Source: Limnanthes douglasii subsp. nivea
Lineage: Eukaryota > Streptophyta > Magnoliopsida > Brassicales > Limnanthaceae
Reading direction: 5' to 3'
Length of the DNA: 64,000 nucleotides
NCBI GenBank assembly: GCA_036936605.1
Contig: JAUPFV010000001.1
Coordinates: forward strand, 73,179,910-73,243,909
In this document: positions 20,759-33,317 of the stretch, one piece after another
How the letters are laid out: each line of letters starts with the position of its first letter
Position numbering within the stretch: the stretch's first letter is position 1
Made by a program: the position numbers and the translations under genes
Notes under the pieces: model-generated
The model's database searches: none
What the model was told of the DNA's origin: nothing
Seen by the model: the letters and a program-made list of their open reading frames with translations, nothing else

Positions 20759-21926
20759 CTAGTGACTTTGTGGAAGAGGAAGGTGACCCTTTTCTTGCAA
20801 GCTCTTGACAGTTTCGTACAAGCATTGTTTAACAGGTGTGAACTCGATACCAAGGTCCCTTATCTTTTGAGTTGTGTATTTGTACGACTTCACCCTTGGG
20901 TTCTTCTCATCTTTGCACCTCATCGGAATCGGATATTCCGGAAAGAACTTGGCTAATATCTCTACCAGCTCGCCACGGTGCAATGCACTTTCTGCACAGA
21001 TGTATCGACCAGAGGCCGAAGGGGTCTCGTAGACGAGGACGTGGGCTAACGCGGCATCCTTGACGTGCACGTAAGACTGAACCAAGTTGGCATAAGTCTT
21101 GGCTGATCCGGTCAAGTACTTGAGGATGTGAATAGTGCTGGCATTAACAGTTGGCTGCAACAAAGGCCCTAGCACCAGCACCGGGTTCACCACCACCAAA
21201 TCTACTCCTTTTTCTTTGGCCACCTCCCAAGCCACCTGTTCTGCGACTGTTTTTCCGTAGCAGTACCAGTTTTTGGTGTTTTTGCAAAAGTCGAGATCGC
21301 TCCAGCAAGATTCGTCCACAACGACTTCTGGGCTTCGGTTAGGGTTCATGTAGACGGTACCGATGGAAGATGTGAACACCACACGCCTGACTTTGGCTGC
21401 GGCAGCGGCTAAGATGACGTTGCTGGTCCCTTTCACGGCTGGCTCCACCATTTGCTCCTTAAGATTAGAATCACATAAACCAAGTTTAGATTACCTTAAT
21501 ACTATTGTAATAGGTTTTGTTATGAAAATTAAAGCAATGAGTTGTACTGACTGGATCATCGGTGACAGGAGAAGCAGTATGGAAAACACCATCACATCCA
21601 TTGATAGCTTCTTTAAGACTGTCATAGTCAAGAAGATCAGCTCTACACAAAGTTAATCTCTCTTTTGCTCCTTCAAGCTCCATCAGATGAGAATTCTTTG
21701 AATCATCTGCACCCAAAAAGAATATAATTATAATTAGAATAAAGCAAAAGCATATAAAAATATATAATGTGGAATATTTTTTGGACTAACCTGGGTTTCT
21801 CACTGTTCCTTTAACAGTGTAACCCTTTTGCAAGAGAAGCTTAACGATCCACGAGGCAATGAAACCAGCGGCACCGGTGACGCACACGGTCTGGCTAGAA
21901 GGCGATGGGTTTTCTAGTACTGTCAT
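20759..21926 (-). CDS. Cinnamoyl-CoA reductase-like protein, copy 2 (3 exons)
   Basis: Tandem duplicate of the gene at 8,381-9,586 on the same strand. Exons are 21,926-21,791 (136 nt), 21,706-21,552 (155 nt) and 21,457-20,759 (699 nt), 329 codons, with the same intron positions and phases. The intron 2 donor is GTCAGT instead of GTGAGT. The protein differs from copy 1 at five places, all in exon 3: Glu for Asp in RSPEVV, Glu for Gln in AKEKG, Ser for Cys in PSASGRY (the usual family residue), Ile for Phe in EYPIPMR, and His for Tyr at the C-terminus. NADP motif, Ser, KNWYCYGK and the RADL and [10 protein letters not shown] stretches are all intact. Its promoter has no transposon, so this is probably the better-preserved copy. 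Expression was not assessed. Confidence 0.9.
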
Positions 21927-22300
21927 TTTTCGAAAAGAATTGATTAATAAAAAGAATTAGTAAGGGAAATAGAGAAAGGCAAAAGGTAGAAGCTTTAATT
22001 TCTCTCTCTTTTGGTAGTAAAGAATGTTAGTAGTAGTGAAGAGAGATAGAAAAGATCGGTTTGTATTTATATAACTTCACAAACCCTAAAGACCAGCCAA
22101 TGCTGAGACGACGGCTAACCAATGGTAAAGGTAGGTGAGTGCAAGGAAAGTGTCCAGAGACTACAGAATTTGACTATTGTTGTATGTGTATGGTTGGAAA
22201 GAAAAAAGGAAAAGTCAATGGTACTTACATTAAACTGCTTTAAGCACGCGCTCTTATGTTTACCAAAATAAAATAAGAGACCTCTTTGGTGGGACATTCA
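21927..22300 (-). promoter_or_regulatory. Promoter of CCR-like copy 2 (uninterrupted)
   Basis: TATA box TATAAATAC at 22,063-22,071, about 137 nt from the ATG; one CCATTGG; AC-I type site CACCTACC with its core at 22,130-22,136. The AC-II-like ACCAACC of copy 1 reads ACCAGCC here. The sequence continues smoothly across the site where Copia B1 entered copy 1 and shows similarity to 15,252-15,370 beyond it. Confidence 0.6.
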
Positions 22301-23379
22301 ATCATTTATATCCATTTAGGCTCATGACCTTATGGAGAATCGCTTAATAATACGTTAGTATTTTCCTTTGTAAAATTTAAAATTAAAAGTCTAGCCAGAG
22401 TAATTTTAGTATTTTCCGGTGTAATAGTACTAATAGAACGTAAAATGTGTTTTTCTTAAAAGGTCAAAATCGGCAAACGATAAGGTAAATAACCCTTAAA
22501 AATAGGGATGATGAGAATAATCTTCGTACCACCCAAAAGACGAAGGAACCGAGAAAGTAAGCAACCCTTTTAAGAAAGAATAACACTATATCTACGCGAT
22601 AGGAAAGCAAAACAAAACAACAAACAAACTTAATTTGAAAGGTCGGTCCAAAAAAATTTCACCGTTTGAAATCTGTAACGAAGGTCCGAGTGGATCTTTA
22701 TCACAGATGATAGATTCTAGTGAGGCCGAATCTTAAAGGATTTGTGCGTTCCGCTCGTGTCACAGGTAGTAGACCACAACATTGAAGGTAGTTGAAAAAG
22801 ATTTATAGCGTTGTCTGAGCTTGATCTGATCTTCTTTCTGAATGGATTTGTCTAGGCCAGTTACAATAGTTGTGGTTCGTGATATTCGAAACAATGTTGG
22901 CCATATGCATACTAGCATAACGAATTATACTAGGACCCCAGTGATCAATAAGAAAGTTGGAAAGTAGCAGGGGTCATACCAGAGATAGTAACCGAGGTAG
23001 AGTGTTTGTTTCCCACCATAGGTTTGTAGAGCGTGGAAGCGAGAGACCTAAGATTGATCATTTTTTTCTCCCAACTATTAGAGGAGCTAGTGTAAAGATT
23101 CCAAAGGCTTTTATCTTTTACGTTTTTGCTAATGATCCAGTTACATCATACTGAGGAAGAGTTGTTACTCTAAATGGAAAAAAAATGTTTCAAGTCGGCT
23201 GCTCGATTCCAAACCATAAGTTTAAGAATTCGAAGGCTTCCCTTACACGAGGGCATGGTAACCCTGGACCATGCAACTTTCAAACCAATAACTTTCAAGT
23301 CTGTACTAGACCAAAGAAATCTACGAAATATTTGAGAGAGTTATTTAAGGGTGCGAACATGGAGGACGAAAACTGAAGA
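22301..23379. other. Intergenic, no recognised gene
   Basis: Mixed-composition sequence. An open plus-strand stretch at 22,957-23,154, continuing in another frame at 23,185-23,376, reads RFVERGSERPKIDHFFLPTI; this faintly recalls the start of the RNA-binding domain of plant LINE ORF1 proteins, but I cannot support it. It lies next to a LINE relic on the other strand. Confidence 0.3.
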
Positions 23380-25070
23380 CTAGTAAACATGTCCCAAAAA
23401 TTGGACAACCTTAATGAGTAGGAGCATACCGGCATAAAATATGTGGTTAGAAGTGCACGAGTTATTCTTGTTATTGATTTTATTGAAAATGATCGTGCAA
23501 TCCCTAAAAGTGAGACGTGAAATGGTAAAAGGAACGCCAAGATATTTGATGGGTAGGATCTCATGAGAGAGGTGATAAAGTAGCGTATGGGGGGGAGGAG
23601 GGTTCAGAATTACCAACAATTTTTTTTTTGACTTTTGTTAGGGTTAAGGCATTATAGGTTTACAAATTCGTCAAGGCCCTCTTTGATAAGGTTAATATAC
23701 TATGTGTTGGCGTGATAGAAAATCATTAGATCAACCACGAATCAAAGATTAATAATTTTTAAATTTTGACATTTCCAATGGAAGCCGAACAAAGGTTGAA
23801 CACCTTTTTCTTTGAGGATGCTAGTTAGAACTTCCATAATAAGCACGAAGATGAATGGGGACAAAGGGTCCTATTGACGCAATCCCCTCTTATCTTTGAA
23901 GGAGCCAAATAATTTCCAGTTAATGTTGATGAAGTAACAAGTAGTGGAGATGCATTGAAAGATCCAACACATCATTCTGGTGGAGAGGTTCAGGATGTAG
24001 GGTACGTTAAGAAGAATCTGCCAACAAAAGTTATCAAGTGCTTTTATGAGATCAGTCTTAAGGGCTACTCGCGTGCCTTTCTTGTTGGTGTGATAACTGT
24101 GGAACAACTTTTGCGAGAGGAAAATGTTCTATGAAATTCTTCCGCTTGGAACAAAGACAGACTTTATAAGGTCAATGAGGAAGGGTACAGAGTCTTTGAT
24201 CATATTTGTAATTATTTTTTAGATGATCTTATAGATGACATTACAATAAGAGATGGGCTGGAAATCGTAAGGGGAAGAAGGACTATCTAACTTTAGAATT
24301 AGTGCGATAAGGGTCTTATTCCAACCTGAATACATACGGGAGTGGAAAAAGAAGTGTTAGACCTCCTTACATAGTTTTGTGCTGATAATCGATCATCAAA
24401 TTTTGAAAACAACTGGCGTTGAACCCATCTGGGCCAGACGCCTTATTATATTTGATGTTGAAGAGAAAAATTTCAATTGTCTCATCGGTGATGGGGGCAC
24501 TTCGTATTTTCTCTATCTGAGTAAGAGAGTCTATATATGAACAACCTTATGACTATGTCAAGGCCATGATAATTGAGGTTATTTTTTACACCGAGAAGAT
24601 TGGTGAATTGGCTAAGAATAATTTCAGTGATGGCTTTCGGGGTATTGACAATGTTGCCATTGAGGTCAGTGATTGACTGATGTTCTTTCTAAAAAATTGG
24701 GTCTTTATACTAATGTGGAAGAATTTAGAAGTGCAGTCCTCTAGTTTGAGCCAAGTTTTGTAGATTTTTTATTTAAGGAAAGATTCTTCCACACAGTTGA
24801 AGGAAATGTAATTCTTCAAAGCGTTGATTTCAGCTTCGATAAAAGTAAGGTTATTAGGTTTTTGGCCAAGGGCCTCTTGAACAATGGAAGATTATAGTGG
24901 TCATTTTTAACACTATCACTTACGTCATTGAATTCCTTCTTATATATGTTGGAAATAGAGGTTTGAAGATGAAGGAGTTTAGAAAACCTGATGTATATGA
25001 GAGAACTAATGAATATAATAATAGATAGTTCATAATTCTCAAGGTACAAGAGTTTAAGTAAATGAGTTTA
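23380..25070 (-). mobile_element. Non-LTR retrotransposon (LINE, L1-like) relic
   Basis: Minus-strand reverse transcriptase pieces in order. A linker follows the endonuclease region (25,049 downwards, FSKLLHLQTSISNIYKKEFNDVS). EESFLK..WLKLEDCTSKFFH is at about 24,660-24,780 (family WLKLGD.NTKFFH). NKASGPDGFNASCFQ is near 24,430. ALKTDLIKALDNFCW is within 23,871-24,107 (family LKIDL.KAYDSV.W), then PLSPFIFVLIMEVL. The active-site region reads FVVDLMIF in place of FADD, so a catalytic Asp is lost. IKYLGVPFTISRLT and YAGMLLLIKVVQF lie at 23,380-23,619. The protein is broken by stops and frameshifts. Neither a poly(A) tail nor a target duplication was identified. Confidence 0.85.
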
Positions 25071-26480
25071 TGGCTATACAAATGACTTTATAGTAAATAA
25101 AGCTCATATACACATAAATTTATATTGGGCTAGTATCTTCACATATTACTTGTTTATGTTTAATATAAATCCAATAGTCGATCCAAAACTATATGATGAC
25201 CTGACTATATTTTCTGTTATCAAGAGCCTCATACTTATTGCGAACTAGTTGAGGTAGAAGTATATGAGTGTTTTTCTCACCGTTTATATGCTTAAAGATT
25301 TATGCATTCACACAGTAGACATTGACATAATCTAGAATACTAAGTCTTTGGATGAGCTGAAAGAATATAATTTCATGGTATGGGGCTTGGATAGACTAAC
25401 ATCTCACGAAGGGCACCTCATAAACCTTGGAAGATTGGGAGGATGCGTTGAGTGGGTCCAAGGTGGAAGGATCCAAAAATCTGATCTATTGTCTCGACAC
25501 TCAAGACTTAATATGGATCTTACAAGATTTAGGACCGTCGAGTCGAGGTTGTTGAGGTCTATTTTATATGGCTATGTCGAGAGAGTCCCCTTTAGAATAA
25601 TTAGATGGTTAAGTTATATGGGTCTATATTAAGGCGTTGAGTTGCATTATCTGGTCAGAGGTCTGAACCGAAAAGTGATGGCCAATGACATAGTTTACTT
25701 CATTTTCATGGCATTGAGTTCATACACGACGGGATACATGTATTCTATTGGATGTATTTTTCATGGCTCATGATTTATGGCAATTCTAATATATCTGAGG
25801 TAACTCCGAGCATGTGAACATTTATATCCATGTACGTTGTAATGATAAAAAAAGTAGGAAGACAAAATCATAGGGTTTTCTATATCATCGCATTTATTTT
25901 GTAACCCAAACTTTTCAGAGATCAAACTATAGTTTTACCAATCGGCCATAACCTTTATCGTGAACCCATTTCTGATGATTTGTTTTTCATTTTTACAACC
26001 GTCAATCACACTACGGTGGTCTCCTCAGTCGTTTGAACACGTCTAAGCAGTCAAAGTAGTAGACCTTTTCTACTTAGCTCTCACTTATTTCTCTCTTGTT
26101 CATGTAATAAATTTTTTCTTTCATAGTTGGCGTTAGCAATTATAAGAGTACGTAGTCTACAAAGTTAAAGAGTTTTATAGTGGTAAATAGGTAGACTTCC
26201 TCCCTAAATCCTCCATAGGATACTTGGACAATATTAACTCTCACGTGAAGAATGAGGATGGAAGTAACTTTCAAATAGTTGATCGATCTTACGATGTCAT
26301 CCAATCTACTAAATGAGGTACCACCATTAAAATTTGGAATAGAAGACTCACGCGTCTAGACCCAAATTTAAAAGATAACATAAATGAAGCCCACATCTAT
26401 AATGACCCCATTTATGAGGGTACTTGATTTCTCCATACGAACCTGATCGAAGTTACCATGGTTAAGGCACACCAATACGA
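25071..26480. other. Unclassified repeat-like sequence
   Basis: No recognised gene. A 94-codon open stretch on the plus strand (25,348-25,632, LDRLTSHEGHLINLGRLGG) has no family I know. The stretch 25,800-26,480 looks like decayed retroelement coding or leader sequence (a plus-strand stretch reads YELVNMISKRHKLLKYMGSR just beyond it). No LTR boundary could be set. Confidence 0.3.
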
Positions 26481-26580
26481 ATTAGTTAATATGATATCCA
26501 AACGTCACAAACTACTCAAATATATGGGGTCAAGAAATCTCAATCTAGCTCTGCTCAGCCCAAGACCATTTTAACATGGT
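26481..26580. repeat. Direct repeat flanking Copia relic A3 (left)
   Basis: About 90-95 bp here match 29,320-29,412: 'atatccaaac.tcaca', 'aaatata.ggggtcaagaaa', 'agaccattttaa'. In translation both give ISK(R/H)H(K/R)L.KY.GSR. This is too long for a target-site duplication. Confidence 0.55.
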
Positions 26581-29335
26581 TCGGATTGTGAAGGAATCCT
26601 ATATCCACTAGAAACAAATAGACTCTTATAAATAAGTAGACTACATAAAGACTCTCAAACACAAATGACTCAATCATTATTTGTTAGAAAAGATGAAGTG
26701 GTTCACACGAAACAAATCTTCAATGTTTATCTCTCATCTCACTTATCCTTCAATGTTTTTCTCTCATCTCACATATCTCTCAAAAGATTTAGAGCAATTT
26801 CTCTTACTTAGGAATTTTGTTATTCATATAACCGAACCTCAACTATCACAGTCGCATCAGAATTTGGAATTTCATATCTTCTTCTATTTATAGGTTTTGG
26901 AAAAATCATAACTCTTTATGATACGGTCCATATTGAAGCCATTAATCAACGAATGAAATAACTCATAACCTTTTAATATAGAAAATTGCATAAAGAAACC
27001 TAATTAATATAGAAGAACTAATTAATATGAAATCTAATTAATATAAGAAGACCAAAATATGAGACCCAATTAAATATATGAGACCCAAACAATAAAATCC
27101 TCTTTCTTCTAGCTAAGATGCTACGTTCCAGCTCACTTCAAATCAAGCTGGTTCAAATTAGCTCTCTTTAGACCACCTTTTTTGGATCAGTCTGCTTAAT
27201 CTCAACACATGTATTCTTTGACTCAATAGTCACCAGTCTGGATAACTTGTCTCACCTCTTAAGTACCAGCATACATCTCCAGAACTAAGCCACAACTTAA
27301 AATTCACGAAGAGAGTTTCAATAATTCTTGGTTATACATGTCACGATTGATCCAACTGTGCCCATATAGTCATTTGACACTACAACTATTGATGAGTTAC
27401 ATCTAGCATACACTTAAATATTCGCCACATAAGTTTATAGTGTAGTCTATGTTGCACCCACGTTTTCTATTTAGACACCCTCTAACTTATATCCCATACT
27501 TTCACCAGTCTCATACAGTTCATGAGCTTTGAAATCAGAAATATCTTGGTTATAGCATCTGAAGGATTTTCTCGCTAGGAATCTTGGTCATCTTCACTTT
27601 ATTTCTCTCCACCATGTCTTGGATGAAGTGAAAACTGATATCTAAATGTTTAGTTCATTCATATAACTTCATATTTTTCATCAAATCAAGGGAACTAGTG
27701 TTATTATAGAATAAAACCACATCTTGATCCATACCAGTGAGTTCACTCAACAAGCCCCTCACTCAAATAGCTACCGTAATGGCACTCGTAGTAGCCTTAT
27801 AATCGGCTTTCATTGAGGAGAACGTAAAGACCTTATGTATACAAGACATTTCTAGGTAACCACACTTTCAAGAACAATAAACAAATAATGGAAGTAAACT
27901 TCCTTATGTTGAGATAACCTGCATAATCAAAGTTAACAAACCCTCTTAGGACTATATCAACAGTATCATTCTGATTGTAATAAAAGCATACGGTAGTTGA
28001 TCTCTTCAAGTATCTTACCATCCCCTTGAGTCATACCAATTCGGTTTCCCCATATTTGATAGAAATCTGCTCAAAACATTTGCGATGCAGGAAAGATCCG
28101 GTCGGTGCAAATGATAGCATACATAATGCTACCAATAACATTGAAATACAGTATCTTATGCATGTACTTCTTATTTGTTGATTTGGTTGGTGCTTGAGGG
28201 ACACTAAGTTTGAATTGGGAACCAATAAGAGTTCCATCTCTTTTTTCTTCTACATAATGAATTTTTTTAGGACATATAGTATATAATCTTGTTGAGATAA
28301 AAATAAATACCCGTTCGGCATGTTACTCTATATCTTAATACCAAGTATTATCTTAGCCTTTCTTATATCTTTCATCTCAAACTCTCATTTCAGCTGGGTC
28401 TTTACCATATCAACTTTCCTCCTATTTCTTCCAGCCATTAATATGTCATCCATATATAACAAAAATAGAACTTATCTTTCCATATGTATCTTCTAATTCT
28501 AGTAGATACAATTTTGGTAGAATATACAAACATATAAAAAGGATATCCTAAAAGAATAAAATCTTCTATTCATATGCCCGGGTGAATATTTCAGTGCATA
28601 AAGGGGTCTCTTTAGCAAACACACACAACCCTCCTTCTATTTTGTAAACCGTCTTGGTTGATACATCTGAATTGTATATTCTCATTTACAATGTAAAAAA
28701 GAGAGTAATGAAATCCATTTGATCTAGCTCAAGATCAAATCTAGCAATAAATAACAAGAGAGCCCTAATGGAGGTTTGTTTCACAACCGACAATAATATT
28801 TCATTGAAAACAAAATTGTTTATAAGCAAATTCCTTAGCCACCACCCTAATCTTGTATATGGGTAACTAACACAAGGAATACATGGTTTTATCTTGAATA
28901 TCGATTCATTCTCAACTAGATTCTAACCCTTCAAATGCTTCACAAAAATCAGATGTTCATGTTCTTGAGAGATTTCAGTTCTTCTTTCATGAACGTAAGC
29001 CATTTTCTTTTATCACCACTCTTAATAGAATTGTGATACCTTTTAGGTTTAAGAATATCTACCGCATTCCATTAGATCAAGAATAATCAATCACATATAA
29101 AATCATACCTCTACGGATATTCTCTTTGGCATACCTCTGCGAATATTCTCTTTGGTCTTCATGCTTTACGATTTGGTGGTTGATAATTGTCAACTTCATG
29201 TTTCTCTCCCATCTGGATCATCTGAAGGCCTTGGAAAAATAGAACCTTGTCCAATTTCAAACTAATGAAATGGTTGAGCTTCTTTATACGATCCAAAGTG
29301 GTTGATGCTATCAGAGGCGAATAAATTACTATAAT
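26570..29335 (-). mobile_element. Copia relic A3 (3' half only)
   Basis: Minus-strand member of the family found at 1-7,960. The 3' LTR is about 26,570-27,450 and resembles 1-450. RNase H pieces are at 27,833-28,021 (MVRYLKRSTTVCFYYNQND, GFVNFDYAGYLN) and 28,031-28,237. RT remnants are at 28,340-29,000, with the plus-strand 'gatctagctcaagatcaaat' segment shared with A1 and A2 at 28,722-28,741. It ends near 29,335 within the integrase-RT linker. Integrase, gag and the 5' LTR are absent. Confidence 0.7.
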
Positions 29336-30040
29336 ATCCAAACATCACAGATTACAGAAATATAAGGGGTCAAGAAAGATCCATCTAGTTTTGTTTAGCC
29401 TTAGACCATTTTACTATTCATATCTAAAGATACTAAGACCTAAATTATAACATGAAAAATATCTATTATCTGTATATCGACCCCTATGATCTTCCTTAAT
29501 TGAGGTGTAAGTATGAGATCTCTACTAATGTTAAGGTTTGACTGTCAAAGCCCGGTGAGACTCTTCCCTCAACTAATGAGGTAGAGTTATAGATATAAAG
29601 ATTTTTCTCACAAAAGAATTCGATTGTCCTTGAAGCCCAAACTAGTAAGGTTATTTGAATTGTTGGCTAGTCAAGAAACACTCAACACTTGGAAGAACGT
29701 CATGATTATTATCATAGCGTACACACAAGTTATGTCCCATTATAAGTGAGGAGATAGTATCGGTTAGTCGACTGATCTTTTGTAATACTTTCTTTTGCTT
29801 CCACCTGACAATACCAAACGAGTGATAGACATTAGTTGATCTACCAAAGTCGTACAAGTAATAGAATATGAATTTTATTTTTGTTAGTCGAGAGTGAGAA
29901 TGTAGATGTAAGAAGGCCAAATGCAGAAGCATGAGTGGCTGACAGGATAAAAAGTAAGGACTAACTACTATATCTGAATATAATGCTTATCCCTCATATT
30001 TGTATCTACTTCGATTATTTGATATAACCTTTTATCCAAA
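29320..30040. other. Right flanking repeat, then decayed retroelement sequence
   Basis: 29,320-29,412 repeats the left flank of Copia relic A3. The rest has only short broken frames and no family signature. It may be the 3' part of the minus-strand gypsy relic to the right. Confidence 0.35.
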
Positions 30041-30500
30041 CTTCCGTAGGCGCCCTTCAACCAAAAGTCAATATTGGAATTTGATTTTTTAGATGGTTTA
30101 ATAAGATATAGGAGTGGTATGGTGTCCAACATCGCTAGGGGACTTGTAAAACAAAATTCAATATTAAACTTCAATTTTTTAGGAAGGCTTAACATTACCT
30201 ATGAGTGGAATGGTCAAGAACCTCCATAGGGGATTTGTAAGAAAAAATCAGTATTGAAATTCAATTTTTTTAATCTTTTAAAAGGATATACGAATTGTAG
30301 GATGTAGAACCTCCATAGAAGCCCTGTTGGTGGAATTTAATATTGGACTTTAACAAGACTTAGGCGTGACATGGTGTCAAACGTCTATAGGGGTTCTGCT
30401 AGCAAAAGTTATTATTGGACTTCAATTTTCATGATGACCTAACATAACCTATAAATGACAAGGTATTGGAAATATCTGTGGGCTCTGCCAACGGCCGGCT
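30041..30500. repeat. Tandem repeat, about 90-bp unit, five copies
   Basis: Units start near 30,041, 30,131, 30,222, 30,311, 30,383 and (partial) 30,474, giving spacings of 90, 91, 89, 72 and 91. Each starts like 'ctccataggggatttgt', then has 'caatattg.a.ttcaatttttt' and 'ggtatggtgtc.aac'. Copies differ by some 20-30%, so the array is old. It lies just 3' of gypsy integrase sequence on the minus strand, where gypsy elements often carry tandem repeats in the untranslated region before the 3' LTR. Confidence 0.75.
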
Positions 30501-30542
30501 TTCAGACACTTATACTTTGTTTATTCTTGTTCAATCATTAAA

Positions 30543-30563
30543 CATATATATATATATATATAT
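30543..30563. repeat. (TA)n microsatellite
   Basis: About ten uninterrupted TA dinucleotides. A short (TA) run also occurs near 31,855. Confidence 0.9.
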
Positions 30564-30749
30564 TAATGGAAAAATATTTCAGGGTTAGGCTATATAAGTT
30601 CTTATTTAAACCATAATGTACAAATATAGTAGGTAATGGACATCACCGCAAAATATTAATAATTACAAAGAGTTATAATTTACATGATTGATGTCTCATA
30701 TTCAAATTTATTTAAGTCAAGTAAAGCTTCAAGTGCTCTATATTCTAAG

Positions 30750-31560
30750 GACGTGGAATTGGTCTTCTGTCATAGTTGCTCACCTTATATGTTTTTTTGC
30801 TTTATATTTTTCACCATCGTAGATAGATTTTCTTGGAACCTTCGTTAGAACTTGGTCACCTACTCGGAAATTTCAGTCATGGACTTATGAGTTGTGTCAT
30901 CTTTTCATCAAGGGCTGAATAATGTTGACAACGGTACGTTAGTCCTCTTCTCTTCTATTATATTAAGTTTAACTCTTCTTCCTTCAATATTTCTATCTTC
31001 AATATAGTTTGTCACCCTAAAAGAAAGGGAAATCGTTTATGTTGGGTCAATTAAATCTATAACATGGACTAAGATAAATGGTATCTCTCATGTTGTTTTG
31101 GAAAAAATAAAAAGCTTTGTTGTTTTAAAATTTCATACCATTATGAGTGATAATCACCTTTAGTATTTCGAACCTGCAACATATGTTCTTTTTTTTTTAT
31201 CAATTTGAGTACCTTCTTTGTATTGTTTCTTACTAGGGTCCTAGCCTCAACTCATTTAGAGAAGTAGTCTAATCCCACTAGATAATAATTTCGGCCATCT
31301 AATTTTTTAAGAAGAGGTCTAACTAAATATAACCTTCAACGATCAAAAGTAACGAGTTCAAATATTATATTTAATGTTTTTTGGCCTATATATGATATTG
31401 GCAAATCGTTAAAAAGTGTCACGCACTTTTAACCATTAATCTAGAATTAGTAATCAAGTTAAGCCAATAATAGTCCATTACAAAAATCTTATTACCAAGT
31501 TATGCTCACAGTGGGTCGAACCTATAATATAATGGAGGTCGATCCAGACGTAGTAAGAGT
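30750..31560 (-). mobile_element. Ty3/gypsy integrase relic
   Basis: Read on the minus strand from 31,560 down: GNKIFVMDYYWLNL, then KKCVTLFND (the family's GYYWPT...FVKKCDKCQ zinc region); LVRPLLKKLDGRNYYLVGLDYFSK with VEARTL near 31,240-31,330 (family GPFP...KYLLVAVDYFTKWVEA, holding a catalytic Asp); FRVGDQVLTKVPRKSIYDG near 30,820-30,880 (family F.VGDLVLRKV). Integrase before the element end with RT upstream is gypsy order. Frames are broken and RT was not clearly found to the right. Confidence 0.7.
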
Positions 31561-33317
31561 CATTCCATTACAAAAATCTTATTGCGAAGGTTATTTTGAA
31601 AGATTTGCTTCGGATTTGCTTCAAAGTTTCTTGGATTTCCTCTAGATATATGAAAGTATCCCCCTTATTCCTTTCAAATTATGAAAGAAAGATTAGTAAG
31701 TGTATCTGTCTTGTTGAACAACTAATATGACACTTCATGTTTGGCATGGTCGATACTTTTTGTTTAACATAAATATTCTTGTTAGAATTTCCTTTTTTTT
31801 CTATAAATCAAAAAATAATAACTAGATCAAATACGACAAATGGATCTGGATAATATATATATATAATAAAATTATGGGTCAGGCTAGAAAAATTACACAT
31901 TTTTATGGATCTTACACGGCGGGTTCCTACACCCGTTTGATAGATCTCTTACCAGATTTTGGACAAATTTCTCCCTAGAAAAACTAGGTATAAAAGCATT
32001 TTATAAATCTCTCACCATTTTTTCCCTTTTTTCCTCTCAATCTCTCACAAAACCTCTCAAACACCAATTTTCACCAAAAATCAAACCTTGTTCTTTGAAG
32101 AATCTGAACATACAACAACATCGAGGTAAGCTATACAATCCTCCTACTCTAATATTATTTTTATTTCGTTGTGTTTAAGTGGTAGAAAATTAGGTTTTTG
32201 GTTTCATATTTTAAAAGTCTGATTTTGGTATGATTTTAGGGTTTGTTTTCATATATTAGTGTTGTATTGTTGTTTTTCATATGCGGATATGTGGTTTTTG
32301 CTTTGATTTTGATTGAAATGGTGCTGTTTGGATAAATCTAGGATTTTGGATCTCCTAATTTTTCACCGCACGTCAGTGCTACCAAATTTGTGCTCGTCGA
32401 ACGATCGTGCGACCATGAAGGGTTTCCGGAGCGTGCGACTGAAGCACAAACCTGACCGCATGCGACGAGAGTGCAAATATGGTCACATGTGATCAATGGG
32501 ACCTAGATTTCACTTCTTTTAGATATACCATAACTCAAACCGTTATAAATATAGTTTTGTTATTTTGTATGAATGAAATGGGATGAAGTGGCATATATGG
32601 TCCATGGCCATTGTCCCGAAGACGAAAAAGAAGTTGGCGCAAAGTTAATATGATTTGAATATATGAAATTTTTTATTTCTAATAAATTATAATTTTTCTA
32701 TAACCTAATTTTGTTGATATTTCAGAGAATTTTATACAATAATGAATATGTGTAAAAAAATAAAATTTTATGAATAAGTTATATGTAAAGAATATAAATG
32801 CGATTTATGTACACTATTTTATTAATAAAATTTTAAAATACTGAAAAAATATATACTTCTTTTTATGTTAAATGACACGAGATATAAAATAAATTGTATT
32901 AGACGTATTAGCGTGTATTTTATATAAATTATTTCTAAATTTGTCTAAATTTTATAAATAAAGTTTACATTGAAAAGAGAAATATTATCGAGAATAAAAA
33001 ATAAAGTAATCTCATACTAGAATTAGACAAACTCTAAGTATGCTTGATTGAGCTATAACATTCTTTAAATGTTACAGGAAATTCCTATTTTAACACAGAA
33101 TAGAGAAAAGTATGGCTTTGTTACAGGTATAGGTAATCAGACTCGAAAGTTTATTTTTCATTTGAAGTTTAATTCGTACGACTCATGGATATTGGTTATT
33201 GGCTCGTAAAAATATTTCAAATCAAGGGTTGAATCGTAAGCCTAATGTTTATTCAAATCAAATTCTAAATTACATAAAAAGAATATGAATAGAATACATA
33301 AAACTTAGTTGTGACAG
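31561..33317. other. Decayed repeat sequence with a promoter-like leader
   Basis: No intact gene. At 31,986-32,130 on the plus strand a TATAAAAG sequence is followed by a CT-rich leader ('cctctcaatctctcacaaaacc') and, at about 32,122, 'cgaggtaagc', a good match to a plant 5' splice site. This looks like the start of a transcription unit or an LTR leader, but no reading frame follows. From 32,640 the sequence is simply AT-rich. Confidence 0.3.

Noticed and set aside
22957..23376. Possible LINE ORF1 (RNA-binding) fragment
   Set aside because: It is on the strand opposite to the LINE reverse transcriptase and only a short stretch recalls the family, so it is left as unclassified.
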